A DNA stretch of 64,000 nt from Frateuria terrea (GTDB taxonomy: Bacteria; Pseudomonadota; Gammaproteobacteria; Xanthomonadales; Rhodanobacteraceae), in NCBI RefSeq assembly GCF_900115705.1, contig NZ_FOXL01000006.1, positions 330,648-394,647 of the forward strand, in the 5' to 3' direction. The notes under the pieces are model-generated. The model was not told the DNA's origin. It did no database searches and was given only the letters and a program-made list of their open reading frames with translations. Of the stretch, positions 46,968 to 57,014 are shown piece by piece (position 1 is the first letter of the stretch; the number at the start of each line of letters is the position of its first letter). Position numbers and translations under genes: made by a program.

Positions 46968-47153
46968 TCAAGCGGCCAACTGGTTCAAAGCACTGCACAG
47001 ACGATGCATGTGCGATTCCAGACGCGGGCGCAGCTGCTGGCGCTCCTGCTCGCTGCGAGCGGCCAGATGCTCGATGGCCATCTGCACCTTGCCGATCTCG
47101 ATCATCAGGTCGTGCCGCGGATAGACGGGCTGGAAATCGAAGACGTTGTTCAT
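46968..47153 (-). CDS. Small helical protein of unknown function
   Basis: 61 residues. After a short start (MNNVFDFQPVYPRHDLMIEI) it is a charged amphipathic helix likely to coil (VQMAIEHLAARSEQERQQLR and ESHMHRLCSALNQLAA). No signal peptide, no family recognised. The ribosome site is weak, but codon use is consistent with coding and it lies convergent to pepN with a hairpin between. Probably a real small cytosolic protein. Confidence 0.5.
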   Translation of the reverse strand: MNNVFDFQPVYPRHDLMIEIGKVQMAIEHLAARSEQERQQLRPRLESHMHRLCSALNQLAA

Positions 47154-47339
47154 GGCAGAACAGCTTTGATGGGTTGGATGAGCGGACTCTGCAACCCGCG
47201 TGCCAGAGCGTGATCGGCGTCACAATCAAGCCTGGGCGGACTCCGCGGGCTGACGCTGAGCGTCAGCTGCCTTACAAAAAAAAGCCGGAATTAGTCACTT
47301 TTTATTCACGGGTGTACTGGGAATATCGCTTCGCAGTCG

Positions 47340-47483
47340 CGGCACATCGCGGCGCCGCCAGCACCCCCATTCCGGTTTCTGGCGCCCGGCAACACGGTCA
47401 TCCTGGATTCCCCCTGTTCCTGAGACCGCCGGGCGCCAGATCTAAGCAAGGCCAAGCCCCGCCACTGGCGGGGCTTGGCTTTT
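47340..47483 (+). ncRNA. Candidate structured small RNA with intrinsic terminator
   Basis: The gap 47154-47727 has no convincing protein gene. Here a long stem (TCTGGCGCCCGG at 47378-47389 pairing with CCGGGCGCCAGA at 47429-47440, extended by CGGTC/GACCG across a 5-base bulge) is followed 10 bases later by a perfect 13-bp terminator stem (GCCAAGCCCCGCC / GGCGGGGCTTGGC) and TTTT. AT-rich sequence at 47284-47330 could hold the promoter, so the 5' end is a guess. It does not match tRNA, 5S, SRP RNA or tmRNA motifs known to me; 6S could not be shown or excluded. Confidence 0.45.
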
Positions 47484-47492
47484 CAGGGGCCG

Positions 47493-47534
47493 GAAAAAGG
47501 CGACGGCGCCGTGGGAGACCCCAGCGGCGCCGTC
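47493..47534 (-). terminator. Intrinsic terminator on the minus strand
   Basis: Read leftward: GACGGCGCCG, 13 bases, CGGCGCCGTC, then GCCTTTTTCC. A transcript would have to start between 47535 and about 47690, where a -10-like CATAAT is read leftward near 47658, but no good gene is seen. A 17-codon ORF with AGGAGAGG before its ATG spans this hairpin. Confidence 0.5.
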
Positions 47535-47727
47535 ATGCTTCCTCTCCTGGTACGCGGTCGGGCCCCTGTCTGCCCAGCCTCGGCGCGCGGTTCGCGCAGC
47601 GTCTGCCCATGGAAAGTGCACGAGAGGTGAAGCAGTATTCGTGCCAAGCTCTTGATTATGTTCGGGCGAGAGCGGTAAAGCGCTAACATATGCACGTTCC
47701 ATTCTTTCGCGCGATTGCGTCCTTCCG

Positions 47728-49602
<1,875 letters not shown>

Positions 49603-49769
49603 TGCTTCGCCTCCTCTCCTCTTCAGAGGGGAGCTGGGGAGGGCCGAGGCTGGCGGAAGGTTTTTTGCCAATGCGAACCACAAGCGCCGATCGCAAGCCC
49701 GGAAGGACGGGAGCAGCGCACGGTGGCCCGTGGCATCATCGCCCGCAATGAATGTTCGGGAGTTTGCGG

Positions 49770-50525
49770 ATGGAAATCTGGATCGGCCGCGACGGCCAGC
49801 GCCATGGTCCGTACAAGGAAGAGGACGTGCGGCAATGGCTGCGCAGTGGCCAGCTCGCCGCCGGGGACCTGGGCTGGTACGAGGGCCTGGCCGACTGGCA
49901 GCCATTGTCGGTGCTGTTCCCCGATGCGCCGGCCGCGACGCCGCCGCCGATCTCGCCCGCGGCAACTGCTGTGCCACCGCCGACCACCACGGCGGCGCTG
50001 GAAGACTACGCCGGCTTCTGGAAGCGCCTGGTCGCGTACATCATCGATGCCATCGTGCTGTACATCCCGAACATGCTGATCATGAACGCCTTCGGCAACG
50101 AGGCGGCGCAGGCGAAGCTGCAGCAGGCCATGCTGGCGGCAGGCACAGACTTCAATGTCGTGATGGCCGCCTATGGCCAGTACTACGAGACCATGCGCGC
50201 CGGCGTCGCGCTGACTGCATTGCTGGTCTGGCTGTACTTCGCCATCTGCGAAAGCTCGGCCTGGCAGGCCACCGTGGGCAAGCTGGCCATGGGCATCCGC
50301 GTGACCGACCTTGAGGGTCGGCGCATCGGCTTCTGGCGTGCGCTGGGCCGTTATGCGGCCAAGATCCTGAGCTGGTTCATCCTGGCGATCGGCTTCCTGA
50401 TGATCGGCTGGACCCGCCGCAAGCAGGGCCTGCACGACATGCTGGCCAACACGCTGGTGCTCAACGGCCGCGCCAGTGCATACCGCCAGGCCGCGCCGCG
50501 CGACGATCGCTCCTTCCACGCCTAG
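49770..50525 (+). CDS. GYF-2 plus RDD domain membrane protein
   Basis: 251 residues. Residues 1-52 form a GYF_2-type domain (MEIWIGRDGQRHGPYKEEDV, LGWYEGLADWQPL). A Pro-rich linker (about residues 53-80) leads to an RDD domain starting YAGFWKRLVAYIIDAIVLYI with the Arg and Asp that name the family, then WQATVGKLAMGIRVTDLEGR and RKQGLHDMLANTLVL. It has three or four membrane segments; function unknown (ion transport proposed for some relatives). ATG 49770 follows GGGAG; ATG 49752 lacks a ribosome site. Confidence 0.85.
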   Translation: MEIWIGRDGQRHGPYKEEDVRQWLRSGQLAAGDLGWYEGLADWQPLSVLFPDAPAATPPPISPAATAVPPPTTTAALEDYAGFWKRLVAYIIDAIVLYIPNMLIMNAFGNEAAQAKLQQAMLAAGTDFNVVMAAYGQYYETMRAGVALTALLVWLYFAICESSAWQATVGKLAMGIRVTDLEGRRIGFWRALGRYAAKILSWFILAIGFLMIGWTRRKQGLHDMLANTLVLNGRASAYRQAAPRDDRSFHA

Positions 50526-50542
50526 GGTTGCGCCGCGGTTGC

Positions 50543-50548
50543 TATGAT
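50543..50548 (+). promoter_or_regulatory. Candidate -10 box before tex
   Basis: TATGAT followed by CGACGGCTT; over 15 bp it matches TATAATCGACGGCTT before trhO with one mismatch. No convincing -35. The predicted transcript start near 50555 leaves a 31-base leader before ATG 50586. Confidence 0.4.
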
Positions 50549-50585
50549 CGACGGCTTCCTGCACCACTCGAAGCCGTCGAATCAC

Positions 50586-52907
50586 ATGCTCAGCATCGAA
50601 CACCGCATTGCCCAGGACATCGCCGCCAAGCCCGACCAGGTGCGCGCGGCGGTGGCCCTGCTCGACGAAGGCGCTACCGTGCCCTTCATCGCCCGCTACC
50701 GCAAGGAAGCCACCGGCGGCCTGGACGACACCCAGTTGCGCCTGCTCGAAGAGCGACTGCGCTACCTGCGCGAACTGGAAGAGCGCCGCAGCGCGATCCT
50801 GGCCAGCGTCGATGAGCAGGGCAAGCTCACCGATGCGCTGAAGAACGAGATCCTCGGCGCCGACACCAAGGCGCGGCTGGAAGACCTCTACCTGCCGTAC
50901 AAGCCCAAGCGCCGCACCAAGGCGCAGATTGCCCGCGAAGCCGGGCTGGAGCCGCTGGCCAGCGGCCTGCGCGAAGACCCGACACGCGTTCCGGACGCCT
51001 TCGCCGCACCGTTCGTCGATGCCGACAAGGGCGTGCCCGACGTGCGTGCCGCGCTCGACGGCGCGCGCGCGATCCTGATGGAGTCCATCGCCGAGGACGC
51101 CCACCTGGTCGGCGAGCTGCGCGACTGGCTGTGGGACAAGGGCCAGATCCGCGCCAGGGTGGTCGAGGGCAAGGAGAACGAAGGCGCCAAATTCCGCGAC
51201 TACTTCGACCATGTCGAGCCGATCGGCAAGATTCCCTCGCACCGCCTGCTGGCGCTGATGCGCGCGCGCAACGAGGGTGTCATCGAACTGGAGCTGCAGC
51301 CGGCGCCCGATGCCGAGCAGGGCCACCTCGAAGGCGAAGGCCGCGTCGCTGCACACGCCGGCATCCACGATCGCGGCCGTCCCGCCGATGCCTGGTTGCG
51401 CGAGACCGTGCGCCTGACCTGGCGCGTGAAGCTGCACCTGCACCTGACGCTGGACCTGTTCGGCCGCGTGCGCGAGGGGGCCGAGGACGAGGCGATCCGC
51501 GTGTTCGGTGAGAACCTCAAGGACCTGATGCTGGCCGCGCCCGCTGGTGCGAGGACGGTCATGGGCCTGGACCCCGGCATCCGCACCGGCGTAAAGGTGG
51601 CGGTGGTCGATGCCACCGGCAAGCTGCTCGCCACCGAGACGATCTACCCGCACGAACCGCGGCGGCAATGGAACGAATCGCTGGTCACGCTGGCGAAGTT
51701 GTGCAAGCAGCACGGCGTGGACCTGATCGCGATCGGCAACGGCACCGCCTCGCGCGAGACCGACAAGCTGGCCGGTGAGCTGATCAAGAAGCTGCCCGAT
51801 GCCCGCCTTTCCAAGGTCGTGGTGAGCGAGGCCGGCGCCTCGGTGTATTCCGCATCCGAAACCGCGGCCAAAGAGTTCCCGGACCTCGACGTCAGCCTGC
51901 GCGGCGCCGTCTCCATCGCCCGCCGCCTGCAAGATCCGCTGGCCGAGCTGGTGAAGATCGAACCCAAGGCGATCGGCGTGGGCCAGTACCAGCACGACGT
52001 CAACCAGGTGAAGCTGGCGCGCGCGCTGGACGCCAGGGTCGAGGACTGCGTCAACGCCGTCGGCGTGGACGTCAACACCGCCTCGGCAGCGTTGCTTTCG
52101 CGCGTGGCTGGCCTTTCCGCCAGCGTGGCCGAGAACGTGGTCAAGCACCGCGACGCCAACGGCCCGTTCGCCAACCGCAGGGCGCTGCTGAAGGTGCCGC
52201 GCTTGGGCGACAAGGCGTTCGAACAATGCGCCGGCTTCCTGCGCGTACCCAACGGCGACAACCCGCTGGACGCCAGTGCGGTGCATCCGGAAGCCTATCC
52301 GGTGGTCGAGCGGATCATTGCCCAGTGCGGCCGCGAGGTGCGCAACATCATCGGTGACACGGGCTTCCTGCGCGGTCTCAAGCCCGAGCAGTACACCGAC
52401 GAGAAGTTCGGCGTGCCGACCGTGCGCGACATCCTCAAGGAGCTGGAGAAGCCCGGCCGCGACCCGCGCCCGGAGTTCGTCGCGCCGAGCTTCGCCGAGG
52501 GCGTGGAAGACCTGAAGGACCTCAAGCCTGGGATGATCCTCGAAGGCCGCGTCACCAACGTCGCCGCCTTCGGCGCGTTCGTCGACATCGGCGTGCATCA
52601 GGACGGCTTGGTGCATGTCTCGGCGCTCTCGCACACCTTCGTCAAGGACCCGCGCGATGCGGTCAAGGCTGGCGACATCGTCAAGGTCAAGGTGATGGAA
52701 GTGGACATCCCACGCCAGCGCATCGGCCTGTCGATGCGGCTGGACGACGAACCGGGCCAGGCACGCGGCGCGCGCCCGGCCGGCAACGATGCGCGCCCGG
52801 GCAACCGCGATGCCCGCCCGTCCCGCCAAAGCAGTCCGTCCAAGCCCGTTCCCGCGCCGGCCAACAACGCGCTGGCCGACGCCCTGCTGCGCGCCAAGCA
52901 GCGCTGA
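50586..52907 (+). CDS. tex: Tex-family RNA-binding protein
   Basis: 773 residues from ATG 50586 ([20 protein letters not shown], the usual Tex N terminus); ATG 50544 would add 14 residues overlapping the candidate promoter. Domain order: helical N-terminal region with [19 protein letters not shown]; YqgF nuclease-like domain ([20 protein letters not shown], about residue 325); helix-hairpin-helix ([20 protein letters not shown]); S1 domain near the end ([20 protein letters not shown]). The tail is rich in Arg, Pro, Ser and Asp. Tex is a conserved nucleic-acid-binding protein linked to transcription and stress tolerance. Confidence 0.95.
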   Translation: MLSIEHRIAQDIAAKPDQVRAAVALLDEGATVPFIARYRKEATGGLDDTQLRLLEERLRYLRELEERRSAILASVDEQGKLTDALKNEILGADTKARLEDLYLPYKPKRRTKAQIAREAGLEPLASGLREDPTRVPDAFAAPFVDADKGVPDVRAALDGARAILMESIAEDAHLVGELRDWLWDKGQIRARVVEGKENEGAKFRDYFDHVEPIGKIPSHRLLALMRARNEGVIELELQPAPDAEQGHLEGEGRVAAHAGIHDRGRPADAWLRETVRLTWRVKLHLHLTLDLFGRVREGAEDEAIRVFGENLKDLMLAAPAGARTVMGLDPGIRTGVKVAVVDATGKLLATETIYPHEPRRQWNESLVTLAKLCKQHGVDLIAIGNGTASRETDKLAGELIKKLPDARLSKVVVSEAGASVYSASETAAKEFPDLDVSLRGAVSIARRLQDPLAELVKIEPKAIGVGQYQHDVNQVKLARALDARVEDCVNAVGVDVNTASAALLSRVAGLSASVAENVVKHRDANGPFANRRALLKVPRLGDKAFEQCAGFLRVPNGDNPLDASAVHPEAYPVVERIIAQCGREVRNIIGDTGFLRGLKPEQYTDEKFGVPTVRDILKELEKPGRDPRPEFVAPSFAEGVEDLKDLKPGMILEGRVTNVAAFGAFVDIGVHQDGLVHVSALSHTFVKDPRDAVKAGDIVKVKVMEVDIPRQRIGLSMRLDDEPGQARGARPAGNDARPGNRDARPSRQSSPSKPVPAPANNALADALLRAKQR

Positions 52908-53180
52908 TCGGCAGCATGACCCACGCGCCTGCGACGCTGGCGTGTGGGTCGCCTGCGCCCAGGGCGCCCGGTCATGGAACCGCCGCAGGGCAGGTGTTCG
53001 GTTACCGACGGTTAGGACTGGCTGCCGTGCTCTGGACACGGTCGTCCGCCAGCCAGGGCGAGGTCGACAGGTCGCCGTTCGCCGCCGCGATGCGCCGCAG
53101 CATGCGCTTCCGTATGGAGTGCATTACCGTAACGCGCAAATAACGAAAGGCCATTCCGGCCATCAAGGAGCGTCATCGTC

Positions 53181-55208
53181 ATGCCCCGTACCCGCCTTGC
53201 CGGCGCCATCCTCGCCGGTCTGTTGTTCAGCACCGCCGCTGTAGCCACCGATTTCAGCAAGGTCGTCGTCTTCGGCGATAGCCTGAGCGACGACGGCAAC
53301 ATCTCGCTGGCCACCGCACCCGGCGTGCAACCGCCGTTGCGCTTCACCACCAACCCCGGCACGGTCGCCATCGAGAACGTGGCCAGTGCGCTGGGTCAAC
53401 CGATTACGCCTTCGCTGCTCGGCGGCACCGACTACGCCTGGGGCGGCGCCGGCGTGCTGGCCAACTCGCCCGGCACGCCCGGCTCGGTGCCGACGTTGAC
53501 CGCCCAGGTCGACGGCTACCTGGCGGCCGGCACGGTGGACTCCGATGCGCTGTATTCGATCTGGGGCGGCGCCAACGACATCTTCTATCACGCTACCGCC
53601 GCCGGTGCTGGCGCCACCGCGCAGCAGCTGATTGCGCAGACGATCTCCCAGCAGGTCTCGCTGGCGATCGCCAACAACATCATTCCGAATGATCCCACCG
53701 CGATCGCCGCATTCACCGCGCAGATCACGCCCACGGTTACCGCGCAGGTGAACGCGGCCGTGCTCGCCGGCGCCGGGGTCAGCGGTTTCGAAAGCGCCGA
53801 TCAGGCCCAGGCAGGAGTCGCTGCGGCGGCCCAGCAGGAGGTCAAGCTGATCGGGCAGCTGCAGGCGGCAGGCGTGAAAAACATCCTGGTGTTCAACCTG
53901 CCCAATATCGGCCTCACTCCTTCGGCGCTGGCGGAAGGCCCGGACGCGGCGGCTTCACTGGCGGGGCTTGGCCTGGTATTCAACGGTCAGCTCAACGCCG
54001 GCCTGGCGCAGATGGGCGTGGGCATCGTCCCGGTCAACGTCTACAGCCTTTTCAACGAAATCATCGCCAACCCGCAGGCCTACGGCTTCAGCAACGTCAA
54101 CACACCCGCTTGCGGCGCGGGCGCTTCCTCGGTGAAGTGCGGACCGGCGGGTTCGGGCCTGCCCTATACCTACCCCGCGGGCGCCGATCAGAGCTACGTG
54201 TTCGCCGATGGCATACACCCGACCACCGCGGCGCACGCAGTACTCGGCCAGTACGTCGTGTCCATCCTGCAAGCGCCCGGCCAGGTTTCGCTGCTCGGTG
54301 AAGCGCCGCTGGCGGCAACGGCGGCGCAGTACCGGACGATCCGCAACCAGTTGCTTGCCGACGGCCAGGGCAGCGATACCCGCTTCTTCGCCAGCGTGGA
54401 TTACGGCCGGCAGCGTTTCGACGCGACCAGCGGCTCGTCCAAGAGCGACAGCAACAACGTCAACCTGACACTGGGTGCCGATGCACGTGCCAGCGAGCAC
54501 GTCTCGGTCGGCGTGGCGCTCTCGCTGGGCGACAACAACGCCGATTTCGCCGGCGGCGCGGGCGGCTACAAGATGCAGGACATCTCCGGGCTCGGTTACG
54601 CGCTGTACCACAACGGTGGGGGCTACGCGGGCGGCTTTGCCAGCTTCGGTCAGTCCAACTTCAAGGACATCAACCGCCGCATCCAGCTGGGCGCCGCCAC
54701 CCGCAACGAGAGCGGCAAGGCGGACGGCACCCATCTTGGCGCTGGCCTCGAGGGCGGCTGGTGGTTCGGCAGCGGCGACCTGAAGACCGGGCCGTTCGCG
54801 CGTGCCGAATGGCAGACGGCCAAGGTCGGCGGCTACAACGAGAACGGCAACGACAGCACCGCAATGTGGTTCGGCCGACAGCAGCGCGATGCGCTGGTCG
54901 GATCGCTCGGCTGGCGCCTGCAGGGCCAGTGGCAGGCTGGCGGCGCCACGTTGATGCCCTTCGTGGAGGTAGCCTGGAACCACGACGACAAGGCCGACCC
55001 GCGCCAGATCCAGGCGGGCCTGGTCAGCATGCCGGGCACCTTCGTGCTGACCGGTTACGTGCCGGACAAGACCTGGGGCAGCGCCGACCTGGGCCTGTCC
55101 GCCCAGTTCGGCCCGAGCGTCACCGGCTGGTTCGGCTACCACGGCCGCTTCAGCGACAATAACCAGAAGGACAACGCCTTGAACCTGGGCATCAAGATCG
55201 GATTCTGA
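53181..55208 (+). CDS. estA: GDSL esterase autotransporter (EstA type)
   Basis: Outer-membrane esterase with its own translocator, 675 residues. The signal peptide is residues 1-22. The passenger starts VVVFGDSLSDDGN with nucleophile Ser34; WGGANDIFY supplies the oxyanion Asn; Asp343 and His346 (FADGIHPT) complete the triad. From about residue 395 a twelve-strand beta-barrel domain runs to the terminal IGF, with the C-terminal aromatic residue required for outer-membrane insertion. AAGGAG lies 9 bases upstream. In Pseudomonas EstA affects rhamnolipid production and motility. A strong terminator follows; the 273-bp gap upstream shows no gene. Confidence 0.92.
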   Translation: MPRTRLAGAILAGLLFSTAAVATDFSKVVVFGDSLSDDGNISLATAPGVQPPLRFTTNPGTVAIENVASALGQPITPSLLGGTDYAWGGAGVLANSPGTPGSVPTLTAQVDGYLAAGTVDSDALYSIWGGANDIFYHATAAGAGATAQQLIAQTISQQVSLAIANNIIPNDPTAIAAFTAQITPTVTAQVNAAVLAGAGVSGFESADQAQAGVAAAAQQEVKLIGQLQAAGVKNILVFNLPNIGLTPSALAEGPDAAASLAGLGLVFNGQLNAGLAQMGVGIVPVNVYSLFNEIIANPQAYGFSNVNTPACGAGASSVKCGPAGSGLPYTYPAGADQSYVFADGIHPTTAAHAVLGQYVVSILQAPGQVSLLGEAPLAATAAQYRTIRNQLLADGQGSDTRFFASVDYGRQRFDATSGSSKSDSNNVNLTLGADARASEHVSVGVALSLGDNNADFAGGAGGYKMQDISGLGYALYHNGGGYAGGFASFGQSNFKDINRRIQLGAATRNESGKADGTHLGAGLEGGWWFGSGDLKTGPFARAEWQTAKVGGYNENGNDSTAMWFGRQQRDALVGSLGWRLQGQWQAGGATLMPFVEVAWNHDDKADPRQIQAGLVSMPGTFVLTGYVPDKTWGSADLGLSAQFGPSVTGWFGYHGRFSDNNQKDNALNLGIKIGF

Positions 55209-55225
55209 AGCCGGTTTCGCCCATG

Positions 55226-55255
55226 AAAAAAAGCCGCCCTCGGGCGGCTTTTTTT
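55226..55255. terminator. Bidirectional intrinsic terminator
   Basis: AAAAAAA, GCCGCCC, TC, GGGCGGC, TTTTTTT: a symmetric hairpin with A and T tracts, serving estA and the convergent ybaY gene. Confidence 0.93.
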
Positions 55256-55259
55256 CTGT

Positions 55260-55285
55260 ACGTCCGGATGGCCAGACGTCCATCC
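55260..55285. promoter_or_regulatory. Met-box-like tandem motif after the estA terminator
   Basis: ACGTCCGG, ATGGCCAG, ACGTCCAT: three 8-bp units resembling those at 13069. Here it lies between convergent gene ends, which argues against an ordinary promoter operator. Confidence 0.3.
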
Positions 55286-55300
55286 CGCAAAGGGTTGGGC

Positions 55301-56152
55301 TTATTTGCCCTTGCCGCCAGTGGCGAGGTTCAGGATATCTTCGGCCTGCTTCTTCAGGCTCGCCGCCTCGTCATCGCCGAGCGCCTCGGTCTTGTCGCCG
55401 GAAACGACCTGCTTGAGCACGAGATTGCCATCCTTGTCCCAGCCGGCACGCTCCGTCGAACTGGGCTTGGCGTCCTGGCTGGCCTTCTTCTGCTGCACCA
55501 CGACCCACGGCTTGCCGTCCTTGTAGGCGTAGTCGGTGCTGGTGAAGCCCTTGTCGCCGTAGTCGGCGCGGCCGCGGATGAACTGCACGGCACCGTTCTG
55601 GCGGAACACCTGCCAGGCGCGCGAAACGTCTTTCTCCAGCTTGGTGCCGTTGCTGATCTTCATGCCGCCGATCTGCTTCTGCACCGCCTGGAAGTCGGCC
55701 AGCTCCTTCTCGCCCGGGGTCTGCTCGGCCACCAGTTCGATCGACACCTGGTTCGGCGCGCCCTTGGTCAGCACCGGTGCCTGCAGCGCCATCTTGTACT
55801 GGCGTTCGCCGTCACTGAGCTCGGCCTTGACCACGTACAGGTCGGCCGGGTTGACGTCGGCAGGGTTGAAGTTGAGCTCGAACGACTGCGGAAACTGCAC
55901 AGGCGCGATGGTCTTGCTGGCCAGCGGCGTGGCGTCGGCCTGGTCGGTCGAGGAGACGTCGACCAGGTTGACCACCAGCTTGGCTTCCGGCGAAACGGTA
56001 CCGCCGCCGCGCACGGCAACCGTGCCACTGACCGTGTTCGCCTTCGCCGCCGCGGCGGCGTTGTCGCTGCCCTGCTCGGGCGCGTTGGAGCTGTTGCAGC
56101 CTGCCAGCGCCAGCGCAGCTACCGACATCAGCGACCAGACCATCCTGCGCAT
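55301..56152 (-). CDS. YbaY/YscW-domain lipoprotein
   Basis: 283 residues. The signal peptide ends in the lipobox LALAGC (Cys19), followed by an Asn/Ala-rich linker. Residues 45-135 match the YbaY / YscW-type domain (TVSGTVAVRGGGTVSPEAKL, VNLVDVSSTDQADATPLASK, FPQSFELNFNPADVN). The C-terminal 140 residues (KPWVVVQQKKASQDAKPSST and neighbours) are not recognised and may be a second domain. The anchor predicts a periplasm-facing lipoprotein; role unknown. ATG 56152 follows AGAGG. Confidence 0.82.
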   Translation of the reverse strand: MRRMVWSLMSVAALALAGCNSSNAPEQGSDNAAAAAKANTVSGTVAVRGGGTVSPEAKLVVNLVDVSSTDQADATPLASKTIAPVQFPQSFELNFNPADVNPADLYVVKAELSDGERQYKMALQAPVLTKGAPNQVSIELVAEQTPGEKELADFQAVQKQIGGMKISNGTKLEKDVSRAWQVFRQNGAVQFIRGRADYGDKGFTSTDYAYKDGKPWVVVQQKKASQDAKPSSTERAGWDKDGNLVLKQVVSGDKTEALGDDEAASLKKQAEDILNLATGGKGK

Positions 56153-56293
56153 GGGAAAACCTCTACTGAAAAGAAACTTTGGGGAATGCACGGAATCCGC
56201 TGGCGTTGGCGCCGCATTTTCCGCGGGGGAAGTTCCAAGCATAGCGGAAAAAGTCACACCCGCGCAAAAGTCAAGCCAGACTTATGGCCGAGG

Positions 56294-56319
56294 GTGAACG
56301 GCCGCGCCCGCCCGTTCAC
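56294..56319. promoter_or_regulatory. Operator-like inverted repeat between ybaY and the HTH gene
   Basis: GTGAACGG - 10 bp - CCGTTCAC, perfect 8-bp arms in the 298-bp divergent region, which has no other gene. It could bind the neighbouring HTH protein. A -10-like TAGGAT lies at 56383-56388 before the HTH gene. Confidence 0.45.
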
Positions 56320-56450
56320 AACACATAAACAATGGCGACGGACGCCATGGCCAACCAAAGCCCGCGATAAGCGGCGCCGCGCTAGGATGTTGCCTGGCGA
56401 GCCGCCGGTCGGCGGCCACCAGCGTCGCTTCCCGCTGTCTGGACAAGCCA

Positions 56451-57008
56451 ATGAACCTCGCCCCACCCTCTCCCACCCCCGACATCGGCAATACCTTTGC
56501 CGACCGCATCAAACTGTTGATCCAGCGCGTGGGCAGTGCCACCGAGATCGCCCGCATGTGCGGCTTCTCGGAGGGCGTGGTGCGCAGCTGGCGCGATGGC
56601 AATACCGATCCCTCGCGCGCCCGCTGCGTGACGCTGGCACGTACCCTCGGCATCTCGCTGGTGTGGCTGGTCGCCGGTGAGGGCGCGATCATGCCCGACA
56701 TGGACCAGGGCTTCGACGAGGCGTTCGCTGCTGAAACCACCCATCGCCCGCGCCCGCGGCACAGCGGCGTGGCCGGACAGGTGCTGGAGGCCCAGGCCGC
56801 GGTGGACACGCAGCGGCTCAACGCGGCGATGCGCATCCTGCAGTCGGAACTCGAACTTGCCGGCAAGCCACTCGCGCTGGCAGAGAACACCGACCTGCTT
56901 GCCAGCCTCTACGAAGCACTGGGTCCGGGCGGTACACGCGTGGATACCGATGCCATGCTGGTGTTCAACCGGCAGCTTTCCGAGCGGATCCGCCGCGCGA
57001 GCGCCTGA
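56451..57008 (+). CDS. HTH transcriptional regulator (phage CI/XRE-like)
   Basis: 185 residues. The N-terminal helix-turn-helix (about residues 20-70) reads DRIKLLIQRVGSATEIARMC then FSEGVVRSWRDGNTDPSRAR and LARTLGISLVWLVAGEG, the pattern of CI-like repressors found as chromosomal genes. The C-terminal half has no recognised domain and no LexA-type Ser/Lys protease motif, so SOS-type self-cleavage is unlikely. It may autoregulate through the inverted repeat at 56294. Convergent with glyS, with 6 bp between stops. Confidence 0.82.
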   Translation: MNLAPPSPTPDIGNTFADRIKLLIQRVGSATEIARMCGFSEGVVRSWRDGNTDPSRARCVTLARTLGISLVWLVAGEGAIMPDMDQGFDEAFAAETTHRPRPRHSGVAGQVLEAQAAVDTQRLNAAMRILQSELELAGKPLALAENTDLLASLYEALGPGGTRVDTDAMLVFNRQLSERIRRASA

Positions 57009-57014
57009 CCGGCG

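Noticed and set aside
47226..47290. Hairpin CTGACGCTGAGCGTCAG with a nearby A-run as a terminator
   Set aside because: On the plus strand A, not T, follows; on the minus strand the T-run precedes the stem.
49623..53039. Leftward open frame of over 1100 codons opposite the RDD and tex genes
   Set aside because: His/Arg/Gln-rich with no domain; it is the mirror of well-supported rightward genes.
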